From Saccharibacillus brassicae (GTDB lineage Bacteria; Bacillota; Bacilli; Paenibacillales; Paenibacillaceae): 64,000 bases of DNA. Position numbers and translations under genes: made by a program. The stretch is taken from contig NZ_CP041217.1 in assembly GCF_006542275.1 (NCBI RefSeq), positions 4,342,501 through 4,406,500 of the forward strand, in the 5' to 3' direction. Shown here piece after piece: positions 41,587-47,991 of the stretch. The notes under the pieces were generated by a model. The model saw only the letters and a program-made list of their open reading frames with translations, was not told where the DNA came from and searched no databases. The first letter of the stretch is position 1. The number at the start of each line of letters is the position of its first letter.

Positions 41587-41667
41587 AAAAAAGGCAAGAC
41601 CGAGGAAGCGCGCGTCCCGGGAGGACCTGCTTCCTGTCGGTCTCGCCTGCATTACCAGTCACGATCC
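41587..41667 (-). promoter_or_regulatory. RAT antiterminator and overlapping terminator in front of bglP
   Basis: On the minus strand a 29-nt RAT runs from 41667 to 41639, beginning GGATCGTGACTGGTAATGC and ending GGCGAGACC. Its 3' part also forms the left arm of a terminator hairpin (AGGCGAGACCGACAGGAAGC with GCTTCCTCGGTCTTGCCT) followed by TTTTTT at 41592-41587. The two folds are mutually exclusive, the hallmark of LicT/BglG control. Confidence 0.93.
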
Positions 41668-41733
41668 GTCATTTTATGAAGTTGGACGTTAGCTTGAGCA
41701 CGCTGGCTTGACCGACATAGGGGAAACGCCGCT

Positions 41734-42570
41734 TCAGGGCGCCGATTCCCGGGTCACGCGGTGGATATGCAGCGTCAGGTACAGCTTTTCTTCGTCAGGC
41801 AGTTCAAGCTGCAAGTATTTCTCCACTTTGAGCATGCAGCCGTACGCCCGCTTGTATTTCGATTTAACCTGCTGCAGCAGAAAATCGTCTTCCAGTTCGC
41901 CGCGGCCCGAACTTCCGATCCGCTCGAAAAAAAAACGCAGATGGGTGACGAACCGTTCGTAGCTGATCGATTGTTCGTCCGGCGACGTACCGTACGTGTA
42001 TTTGATGATGTTCAGGATGTCGCTGATCTTCCCGGCCTGGTCGGCCGCGCTTTGCGTCCGGCGGGCGACAGGGTCGATCTGCGCGTTGATCAGATGCATC
42101 GCGACGTTCGCCGCTTCGTCTTCCGGCAGTTTTTTGCCCAGCGACTCTTCAATGAACGCCAGCGCTTTGCGGCCGATCGCGAATTCTTTCGGATAGATGC
42201 GCCGGATTTCCCAGATTAGCGGATTGGTCGTCGTAATCCCTTCGTCCAGCAGTTTCAGCGCGTTGTTCATGTGGTCGGTGAGCGTGACGTACACGTAATC
42301 GCTCAGCGGGACGTCCAGCATGTTTTTGCCGTATTCGATAATGTCGTAGCATAAGGAGATGTATTCGGGCGGCACGTCTTCCAGCAAAAGCTTGAACTTT
42401 TCCGAAGCGTCCTGCTGTTGAAGCACGAAAATCTTCTCGACAAGGTCGCGGTCTACCGGTTCGCCGATTTTCCTCTTGAACGCGATGCCCCGTCCGACGA
42501 CGACGAATTCGCTTTTGCCATTGTCGCTTGCGATGATGGCGTTGTTGTTGAAAATTTTCTGGATAATCAA
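41734..42570 (-). CDS. licT: LicT/BglG-family transcriptional antiterminator
   Basis: 278 residues. The N-terminal RNA-binding CAT domain (MIIQKIFNNNAIIASDNG) is followed by two PTS regulation domains with conserved His residues (VTLTDHMNNALK; NVAMHLINAQ, YERFVTHLRFFFERI). The TTG start at 42570 has AAGGAGG upstream. Its RNA targets are seen both in its own leader and in the bglP leader, so it auto-activates and activates bglPA when beta-glucosides relieve EII-mediated phosphorylation. Confidence 0.96.
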   Translation of the reverse strand: MIIQKIFNNNAIIASDNGKSEFVVVGRGIAFKRKIGEPVDRDLVEKIFVLQQQDASEKFKLLLEDVPPEYISLCYDIIEYGKNMLDVPLSDYVYVTLTDHMNNALKLLDEGITTTNPLIWEIRRIYPKEFAIGRKALAFIEESLGKKLPEDEAANVAMHLINAQIDPVARRTQSAADQAGKISDILNIIKYTYGTSPDEQSISYERFVTHLRFFFERIGSSGRGELEDDFLLQQVKSKYKRAYGCMLKVEKYLQLELPDEEKLYLTLHIHRVTRESAP

Positions 42571-42610
42571 CGGCTGCCCTCCTTATCCGGCGAAATCATC
42601 AAACGGGTAA

Positions 42611-42624
42611 GATAAGCGCTTACA
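42611..42624. promoter_or_regulatory. cre-like (CcpA) site in the licT leader
   Basis: GATAAGCGCTTACA; read on the minus strand, TGTAAGCGCTTATC matches 12 of 14 positions of the cre consensus TGWAANCGNTNWCA. It lies between the RAT module and licT, where CcpA could act as a roadblock. Confidence 0.45.
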
Positions 42625-42635
42625 TCTGTGAAACG

Positions 42636-42725
42636 AAAAAAGGGACGGTTACGGCGAGAAGGCAAAACCCAGCACATGTACTTGACGCACATGCAGCGGG
42701 TTTTGCCTTCTTCAGTAACAATCCC
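42636..42725 (-). promoter_or_regulatory. RAT antiterminator and overlapping terminator in front of licT
   Basis: On the minus strand the RAT spans 42724-42699, starting GGATTGTTACTG and ending GGCAAAACC. The same bases form the left arm of a long imperfect hairpin closing at GTCCC and followed by TTTTTT (42641-42636). licT is therefore itself under antitermination. Confidence 0.92.
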
Positions 42726-42731
42726 AAGGCC

Positions 42732-42760
42732 ATCATAGCAAGAAGCGGAACGTTTGACAA
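42732..42760 (-). promoter_or_regulatory. sigma-A promoter of the licT-bglP-bglA operon
   Basis: On the minus strand TTGTCA (42760-42755), 17 bp and TATGAT (42737-42732). The RAT starts only a few bases after the expected start site. Confidence 0.82.
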
Positions 42761-42815
42761 GAGAAAAGTATGCGCTTTCTTTTAGGGCTTTTCCGAGAAC
42801 GTTTTTGATCGGATA

Positions 42816-43694
42816 TCAGGAAAAAGAAGCGGGATCGGCGTCGCCCGGCGCGCTGCCGGGTTCGTGCATCAGGCGCCGCAGCTTGGATTCCGTCGTCGTG
42901 CCGGCTGCCGGCGTGTAGATGCTCAGGCGCAGGTCTTCCTGCCCCGACATGCCGAGCGACGTCAGCTCGTAGACCATCTTGCCCGCTTTCGCATGGCGGA
43001 ATTCCAGATGGACTTCGGGCGCGTAGCTGACCTGGCCGTGCTCCCACATGTCGCGGAATTCCGGGTAGCCGGCCGTCATCTCGGCGAGGAACAGGTTGTA
43101 CCAGCCGTCGCCTACGTGGCGGCCGTAGTAGGAACGGAACAGCGACAGGAAGCCGCTGGCGAACTGTTCCCAGTTCACGGCCAGCCGGCGGAATTCCCGG
43201 CGGGCGAACAGCAGCCGGATCATGTTGCGCTCTTCGGCGGGAATCCGCTCGAAATCGAGAAACACGAACGAAGCCGCTTCGTTCCACGCCACGATGTTGC
43301 ACATCCGGTCGGAGACGATGACGGGGCAGTACGTCAGCTCGTCGATGATCGTGCGCAGCGCGGGCGGGATCGGCGCCGCCGCCGATTCCGACAGACGCGC
43401 GGCAGCTCCGCCGTCCGCGGCCAGCGAATACAAATACCGGCGTTCGTCGGCGTTCAGGCGAAGCGCGGCCGCGACGCAGTCGAGCACCGACGGGGACGCC
43501 TGGATGTCCCGGCCCTGTTCGAGCCAGGTGTACCAGGTTGTGCTGACGCCGGCGAGCTGCGCGACTTCTTCGCGGCGCAGGCCCGGCGTCCGGCGCCGCG
43601 TACCCGCGGGCAGGCCGGCCGATTCGGGCGAAATTTTGGCGCGCTGGCTTTTGAGAAAAGCGGACAGCGCTTGAAGACGGGCAGCGGAATGCAT
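42816..43694 (-). CDS. XRE-family regulator with MmyB-like ligand-binding domain
   Basis: 292 residues. An N-terminal Cro/C1-type HTH (RRTPGLRREEVAQLAGVSTT, YTWLEQGRDIQASPSVLDCV) is followed by the PAS-like MmyB/MLTR_LBD domain (TYCPVIVSDRMCNIVAWNEA, LTSLGMSGQEDLRLSIYTPA). The HTH-MmyB architecture is widespread in actinobacteria and Firmicutes. From memory, a crystallised member of this domain family carried a fatty acid, which would fit its divergent neighbour fabF. AGGAGG lies 7 nt before the ATG. Its own target is not proven. Confidence 0.9.
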   Translation of the reverse strand: MHSAARLQALSAFLKSQRAKISPESAGLPAGTRRRTPGLRREEVAQLAGVSTTWYTWLEQGRDIQASPSVLDCVAAALRLNADERRYLYSLAADGGAAARLSESAAAPIPPALRTIIDELTYCPVIVSDRMCNIVAWNEAASFVFLDFERIPAEERNMIRLLFARREFRRLAVNWEQFASGFLSLFRSYYGRHVGDGWYNLFLAEMTAGYPEFRDMWEHGQVSYAPEVHLEFRHAKAGKMVYELTSLGMSGQEDLRLSIYTPAAGTTTESKLRRLMHEPGSAPGDADPASFS

Positions 43695-43732
43695 CGGTCA
43701 TCCTCCTTCGGAATCCGGTAAACAGGCAGTTC

Positions 43733-43746
43733 TTATACCCGTATAA
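43733..43746. promoter_or_regulatory. perfect palindrome between mmyB-like regulator and fabF
   Basis: TTATACCCGTATAA lies in the 159-bp divergent promoter region, 39 bp before the regulator start codon. It is the best candidate operator for the XRE protein. Confidence 0.5.
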
Positions 43747-43853
43747 ACGGTAACTTGTACTAGGATAGTTTCCGTGACAGTATAGCGGTACGGGAAGCTT
43801 CCGACAAGGGCGGCTTTCGATTTTAATCAGAAACCGAGAGGGGAAAGCCGCAA

Positions 43854-45092
43854 ATGGAAAGAGTCGTTATTACGGGTATGGGCGTCGTCACGCCGCTTGG
43901 CAGCGGAGTCGAGACCTTTTGGTCGAAGCTGGTCGCCGGGCAGTCGGGGGTGCGGTCGATCGAAGCGTTCGACGCAAGCCGGCACAAAGCGAAGATCGCC
44001 GGGGAAGTGCGGGATTTCGACGGAGCGGCGCTGCTTGGCGCCAAAGAAGCGCGCAAGCTGGACCGCTTCTGCCAGTTCGCTCTGGCCGCGGCCGACGAGG
44101 CGGTGCAGCAATCGGAACTCGATCTGGCACGCACCGACCGGGAGCGGATGGGTGTCTACGTCGGATCGGGCACCGGAGGGATCGGGACGCTGATGGAGCA
44201 GGCCGGCGTGCTGGACGCCCGCGGGCCGGGCCGGGTCAGCCCGATGCTCGTGCCGGCGATGATCGTCAACATGGCCGCCGCGCTGATCAGTATCCGCTAC
44301 GGGGCGCTCGGCCCGTCGATGTCTCCGGTCACCGCGTGTTCGATCGGCAACACGGCGATCGGCGAAGCGTTTTACCAGATTCAGGCGGGCCGTTCGGACG
44401 TCATGCTCGCGGGCGGCAGCGAAGCGGCGGTGACGGAGATCGCGCTGGCCAGCTTCTCGAACGCAACCGCGCTGTCGACCCGCAGCGACGCTCCGCAGCA
44501 GGCGAGCCGGCCGTTCGAAGCGGACCGCGACGGGTTCGTCATGGCGGAAGGCGCCGGCATTCTGGTGCTGGAATCGCTGAGCCATGCGCAGGAGCGGGGA
44601 GCCGCCATCCTCGGCGAGGTGATCGGCTACGGAGCGAGCTCGGACGCGTACCATATGGTGGCGACGCCGGAAGACGGCAACGGAGCGGCCCGCGCGATGC
44701 GAACGGCACTGAGAGAAGCGAACATCGCGCCCGCGGAGATCGACGTGATCAGCGCCCATGCGACGAGCACCGTGCTGGGTGACCGTTCGGAGACCGCCGC
44801 GATCAAATCGGTATTCGGCCAAGACGCGTACCGCATTCCGGTGACGGCCAACAAGTCGATGACCGGCCATATGCTCGGCGCGTCGGGCGCGGTGGAAGCG
44901 GTCGCGCTCGTCAAGTCGCTGCAGACGGGCCTTATCCCGCCGACGATCAATCTGGAGCAGGCCGATCCGCTGTGCGATCTCGATTACACCGCGGGCACAG
45001 CAAGACAGGCAGAGCTTTCGATCGGCATTTCGAACTCATTCGGGTTCGGCGGGCATAATTCGGCGATTGTGTTGAGAAAATACGAGAACTAA
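43854..45092 (+). CDS. fabF: 3-oxoacyl-[acyl-carrier-protein] synthase II
   Basis: 412 residues. Thiolase-fold condensing enzyme that elongates acyl-ACP with malonyl-ACP. Cys162 is in SPVTACSIGN, and the two His are in SAHATSTVLGD and NKSMTGHMLG, giving the Cys-His-His triad of KAS I/II. It ends in SIGISNSFGFGGHN. GAGGGGAAAG precedes the ATG. It stands alone, without fabH, acpP or fabG nearby, so it is probably an additional copy separate from the main fab cluster, possibly under the divergent MmyB-like regulator. Confidence 0.94.
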   Translation: MERVVITGMGVVTPLGSGVETFWSKLVAGQSGVRSIEAFDASRHKAKIAGEVRDFDGAALLGAKEARKLDRFCQFALAAADEAVQQSELDLARTDRERMGVYVGSGTGGIGTLMEQAGVLDARGPGRVSPMLVPAMIVNMAAALISIRYGALGPSMSPVTACSIGNTAIGEAFYQIQAGRSDVMLAGGSEAAVTEIALASFSNATALSTRSDAPQQASRPFEADRDGFVMAEGAGILVLESLSHAQERGAAILGEVIGYGASSDAYHMVATPEDGNGAARAMRTALREANIAPAEIDVISAHATSTVLGDRSETAAIKSVFGQDAYRIPVTANKSMTGHMLGASGAVEAVALVKSLQTGLIPPTINLEQADPLCDLDYTAGTARQAELSIGISNSFGFGGHNSAIVLRKYEN

Positions 45093-45109
45093 GAGGGCCC
45101 GAACGCTTC

Positions 45110-45459
45110 TCATTCCGGCGATTTCCAATAACACTTCAACTTGAGCAGCTCCGAAATCGGTCCGTTTCCGGCCTGCGACAAAAAGGTTGCGACCTCCGAT
45201 TTGAAAGTGACTTCCGCAAACTCCACTTCAATCTCGCTGAGGTCGTAATGCCTTGCTCGTTAAGGGATTTGGCAATTCTGCCGCTGCCGTATCCGTCGTG
45301 TTTGACCCAATCGAATATTTGTCTAACGCAAGCGGCTTGAACGTCATCAAGGGCAAGGGCCATAAGGGCTTTGCCTTTTTTATTTGTGAGTCCCGAATTT
45401 ACGAGGGCATAACCGAAAGGAGCGCTGCCGCCGCGATAGGGTACACGAGCCCAAATCAT
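45110..45459 (-). pseudogene. remnant of a large serine recombinase joined to a second gene fragment
   Basis: From 45459 the minus strand encodes a piece of the recombinase domain of large serine integrases (PYRGGSAPFGYALVNSGLT, QIFDWVKHDGYGSGRIAKSL, NEQGITT). The catalytic resolvase domain and the C-terminal zinc region are both missing. From about 45247 down to a TGA at 45110-45112 another frame reads plausibly protein-like (YDLSEIEVEFAEVTFKSEVA, then ELLKLKCYWKSPE), as if a deletion joined two gene ends. It lies directly beside tRNA-Ala, a usual integration site, and is best read as the scar of an excised or decayed element. Confidence 0.7.
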
Positions 45460-45488
45460 GAACCTTTTGGATACGGTCGTTTAGGGTG

Positions 45489-45517
45489 TTGACTCGGCAA
45501 CTCGTCTGTGGTATATT
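45489..45517 (+). promoter_or_regulatory. promoter of tRNA-Ala
   Basis: TTGACT (45489-45494), 17 bp, TATATT (45512-45517); the tRNA begins 24 bp downstream. Confidence 0.85.
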
Positions 45518-45541
45518 ATTTCTTGTGAGAAAAATAAACGC

Positions 45542-45614
45542 GGGGCCTTAGCTCAGCTGGGAGAGCGCGTCGCTGGCAGCGACGAGGTCAGGGGTTCGAG
45601 CCCCCTAGGCTCCA
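45542..45614 (+). tRNA. tRNA-Ala (anticodon GGC)
   Basis: 73 nt. The acceptor GGGGCCT pairs with AGGCTCC (one G-U), with D-arm AGCTCAGCTGGGAGAGC, an anticodon stem closing on loop CTGGCAG (anticodon GGC), and T-arm with GGTTCGAGCC. The discriminator is A; CCA is not encoded. Confidence 0.97.
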
Positions 45615-45634
45615 TAATAGCTACACAGCAAGAC

Positions 45635-45672
45635 AAGCCGGTAAAGGGCCTTAATCCTTTATCGGCTTTTTT
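45635..45672 (+). terminator. terminator of tRNA-Ala
   Basis: AAGCCG..TAAAGG pairs with CCTTTA..CGGCTT, followed by TTTT. Confidence 0.85.
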
Positions 45673-45818
45673 ATTTGCCATCACGACTGGATAAACCGGT
45701 TTCGGTCTGTCAAAATAGAAAGTGCAGATCACGCTTTCAGCATTTGCGAGACAGGCGAAAGGGAGGCGGGAAGCCCGACCTAAGCCTACTTTCAGCTAAC
45801 GAAGGAGAGAAACTCATC

Positions 45819-46982
45819 ATGGCACAATTCGATCACTTAAAGGCGCTGCTCCGCTCTTTTCCGGAGACCGGCCCTGCCGGCGGCGCCTGCATGATCGCCC
45901 AGGGCGGCGAGGTCGTATATGAACATTATTTCGGGCAGGCCAACGTGGAAAAAGGGATCGATACCGGACCTGATACGGTCTTCCGGCTCTATTCGATGAC
46001 GAAGGTGATCGTCTGCGCCGCGGCTCTGATCTTGTTCGAGCGGGGCAAGTTCCTGCTCAATGAGCCGCTGCACCGGTATTTGCCGGAATTCGAACACGTC
46101 CGCAAGACGGTGACGAGTCCGACCGGACAGGTTCATACCGAACCGGTGCAAAATCCGATTCTGATCCGGCACGCGTTCGGCATGATGACCGGGCATCCGT
46201 ACCCGTACGGCGAATCGCTGTCGGTGCGCGAGCTGACGCGGCTGCGCGGGGAACTGCGCGAGCGGACCGGCGGACTTTACACGCTGCGCGACGAGATTCG
46301 GGCGACGGCTCAGGCGCCGCTCATGTTCGAGCCGGGTACGCATTGGCTGTACGGATACGGGCATGACCTGGTCGCGGGGCTGATCGAAGTCATTTCGGGC
46401 AAAAGGATCGGACAGTTTTTGCAGGACGAGATTTTCGGGCCGCTCGGCATGACCGATACGGGCTACCGCTACCGGGGCGATATCGAAGAGCGGATGGCGG
46501 TGATGTACGAACGGGCGGAAGACGGCACGCTGACGCCGGCATCCGGCGAGATGGATATGCTGCATCGTCCCGACGCGACGTTGGAATTGGGCGGGCAGGG
46601 GCTGTACGCGACGACGCGCGACTATCTCAAGTTCGCAAGCATGATGGCCGCCGGAGGAACGCTGAACGGCGTACGCATTCTCGGCCGCCATACGATCGAC
46701 CTGATGCGGACCAATCATCTGGACGAGAGGCAGATGCAAGACTTCGGCGGCTCGTATTCGGCCGGCTACGGCTACGGTCTCGGCGTGCGCACGCTCGTCG
46801 ACCGGGCAGCGGGCGGCAGCAATAGTCCGCTCGGCGAGTTCGGCTGGACCGGCATGGCCGGCACGTGGACTTCGATCTCGCCGGAGCACAATACGGCGAT
46901 CGTCTACATGCACCAGATGCTGCCGAACATGGAAGAACATTATCATCTGCGCGTGCGGGCCGCAGCTTACGGGGCGCTGTAG
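45819..46982 (+). CDS. serine hydrolase, beta-lactamase class C-like
   Basis: 387 residues of the penicillin-binding-protein/class C fold. The nucleophile motif is S59-M-T-K62 (RLYSMTKVIV), a Tyr motif YGYGHD replaces YxN, and the third motif is WTG (EFGWTGMAGTW). This set is typical of esterase-like family members (EstB, LovD type) rather than true AmpC enzymes. There is no signal peptide, so it should be cytoplasmic. GAAGGAGAG precedes the ATG at 45819. The substrate is unknown. Confidence 0.88.
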   Translation: MAQFDHLKALLRSFPETGPAGGACMIAQGGEVVYEHYFGQANVEKGIDTGPDTVFRLYSMTKVIVCAAALILFERGKFLLNEPLHRYLPEFEHVRKTVTSPTGQVHTEPVQNPILIRHAFGMMTGHPYPYGESLSVRELTRLRGELRERTGGLYTLRDEIRATAQAPLMFEPGTHWLYGYGHDLVAGLIEVISGKRIGQFLQDEIFGPLGMTDTGYRYRGDIEERMAVMYERAEDGTLTPASGEMDMLHRPDATLELGGQGLYATTRDYLKFASMMAAGGTLNGVRILGRHTIDLMRTNHLDERQMQDFGGSYSAGYGYGLGVRTLVDRAAGGSNSPLGEFGWTGMAGTWTSISPEHNTAIVYMHQMLPNMEEHYHLRVRAAAYGAL

Positions 46983-47097
46983 CGGAACGTTGCAGGGCAA
47001 GGCGAAACGAAGCGGAGCCAACTCGAAGTCGATTCGAAGCCAAATGAAGCCGATCTCAAGCCGAAGTGGGAAAAAAGCTGGCGCCCTTTTATCCAAC

Positions 47098-47141
47098 GTT
47101 CAGCGCGATTTCAGATTGTTTTCAGGTTGGGCGATTAAGAT
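47098..47141 (+). promoter_or_regulatory. 11-bp-phased TTTCAG direct repeats and -10, unit 1
   Basis: GTTCAG (47098), TTTCAG (47109) and TTTCAG (47120) are exactly 11 bp apart, the geometry of an OmpR-family regulator site. A -10-like TAAGAT (47136-47141) starts 16 bp after the last repeat. No -35 hexamer is at the normal distance, implying activator dependence. Confidence 0.6.
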
Positions 47142-47147
47142 GTAATC

Positions 47148-47206
47148 AATCCCCTCTACACATAGAGTTTGACCCCGGCGACGCCACGCTGCCGGGGTCC
47201 TTTTTT
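47148..47206 (+). ncRNA. predicted csRNA-like small RNA, copy 1
   Basis: The predicted start is about 7 nt after the -10. An unpaired 5' segment contains CCCCTCT (47151-47157), able to pair with GAGGGG-type ribosome binding sites. The intrinsic terminator is GACCCCGGC/GCCGGGGTC (47171-47199) with TTTTTT. Estimated length is near 60 nt, with no open frame. The layout resembles the cia-dependent small RNAs of streptococci, which have a CiaR repeat promoter, anti-SD segment and terminator. This is prediction only. Confidence 0.45.
47171..47206 (+). terminator. intrinsic terminator of small-RNA unit 1
   Basis: Perfect 9-bp stem GACCCCGGC/GCCGGGGTC, then C and TTTTTT. Confidence 0.9.
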
Positions 47207-47287
47207 CGTCCGGACGCGGAGGGGTCAGACCTACTCCTGAGCAATCAGAATTCATCGTCATCGCGAATCGCCGCAAAAGTCACGAAT

Positions 47288-47342
47288 TTTAAGCCAATCT
47301 TTAACTTGGCATCAGGTTGCTTTCAGCTTGAACGGTTATTCT
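47288..47342 (+). promoter_or_regulatory. 11-bp-phased direct repeats and -10, unit 2
   Basis: TTTAAG (47288), CTTTAA (47299), CATCAG (47310) and TTTCAG (47321) keep the 11-bp phase approximately or exactly. The -10-like TATTCT starts at 47337, again 16 bp after the last repeat. Spacing is identical to unit 1, 201 bp upstream. Confidence 0.55.
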
Positions 47343-47348
47343 AGGTTC

Positions 47349-47408
47349 AACCCCTCTTAACCAGATCTAAGACACACCCGGCGGAGCCACCCCGCCGGGC
47401 CTTTTTTT
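47349..47408 (+). ncRNA. predicted csRNA-like small RNA, copy 2
   Basis: CCCCTCT recurs at 47351-47357, within the first few nucleotides of the predicted transcript. The terminator is CCCGGCGG/CCGCCGGG (47377-47399) followed by CCTTTTTTT. The rest of the sequence has diverged from copy 1, so the promoter repeats, the CCCCTCT segment and the terminator are the conserved parts. Confidence 0.45.
47377..47408 (+). terminator. intrinsic terminator of small-RNA unit 2
   Basis: Perfect 8-bp stem CCCGGCGG/CCGCCGGG, then CC and seven T. Confidence 0.9.
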
Positions 47409-47456
47409 GCCTGCCGCCGGCTATCCGCCTCTGACGCTCACTCGGCTTGGCTTCCG

Positions 47457-47641
47457 CTAACGAACCCTAACCACGCTATTTCAGCCTTTTCGGCTTTTTC
47501 GGGCAACCTAACGAATCGTCAGCACGCTATTTGAGCGTAGACGCCGCTTTTCGCCCATAAACAAGCCAATAGCGCTCTGACGATTCGTTACAGAAGCAAA
47601 AAGCGCAAAAACCCGACATTAGCGATACGAGGATTCGTTAG
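47457..47641. repeat. four-copy interspersed palindromic repeat (REP-like)
   Basis: Two copies in + orientation (47457-47484, 47508-47535) and two in - orientation (47567-47590, 47617-47641) share a core of the form TAACGAA..CAG..ACGCTATT. The inner pair forms a 23-bp inverted repeat with only two mismatches around a 30-bp loop. It resembles a REP/BIME-type mosaic element. Confidence 0.75.
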
Positions 47642-47703
47642 AGTTCGCCTACCCGCCTACCCGCCATCCCGCCACCCTATAAGCCAATCCCCCCCGAATA
47701 CGC

Positions 47704-47742
47704 CAAAAAACCGAACCGCGAAGATCCGGTTCGGTCTCTTTT
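47704..47742 (-). terminator. minus-strand intrinsic terminator
   Basis: On the minus strand ACCGAACCG pairs with CGGTTCGGT, followed by TTTTT. It probably ends the AI-2E family transcript after a 3' region of about 250 nt. Confidence 0.8.
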
Positions 47743-47773
47743 CCATACAAAAAGCTGTCGTATTAAGCAGCAG

Positions 47774-47878
47774 CGGAGGCAGAAATTCAGTGAAAAACGC
47801 TTTTGAACCCGGAAAGCTCCTCGTTCAATCCCATCCACTTTCCGGGTGAGACCGCGTTTTGAACGAATTTCTGCCGCA
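47774..47878. repeat. long imperfect inverted repeat
   Basis: Outer arms GGCAGAAATTC (47778-47788) and GAATTTCTGCC (47865-47875), and inner arms ACCCGGAAAG and CTTTCCGGGT, are complementary, with AAAACGC/GCGTTTT in between. This gives a hairpin of roughly 35 pairs with internal loops. It lies in the predicted 3' region of the AI-2E transcript and may be a MITE-like relic or structured RNA. Confidence 0.7.
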
Positions 47879-47880
47879 GC

Positions 47881-47970
47881 GTCACCCGAGGCACTCTGCC
47901 CGCAGTCGCGACCCGCGGCACTCTCCCGCAGTTGTGACCCGCGCCTCGGCACTACGCCACTCTCCGCGCA
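47881..47970. repeat. imperfect tandem repeat of about 27 bp, three copies
   Basis: Units of the type GACCCGNGGCACTCTNCCGC follow one another, the third with an insertion. It is non-coding and short. Confidence 0.55.
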
Positions 47971-47991
47971 GCCCCGGCAGTCGTCAACCCT

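Larger units (their letters stand above)
46983..47991. other. 1-kb non-coding region rich in repeats and hairpins
   Basis: No credible protein gene is seen here. The stretch carries two small-RNA-like units, a family of inverted palindromic repeats, a minus-strand terminator, a 100-bp imperfect inverted repeat and a short tandem repeat, each listed separately. Confidence 0.8.

Noticed and set aside
45725-45800. Further TTTCAG copies before the serine hydrolase as another csRNA-type promoter
   Set aside because: The copies are not spaced by 11 bp and no matching -10 or terminator follows.
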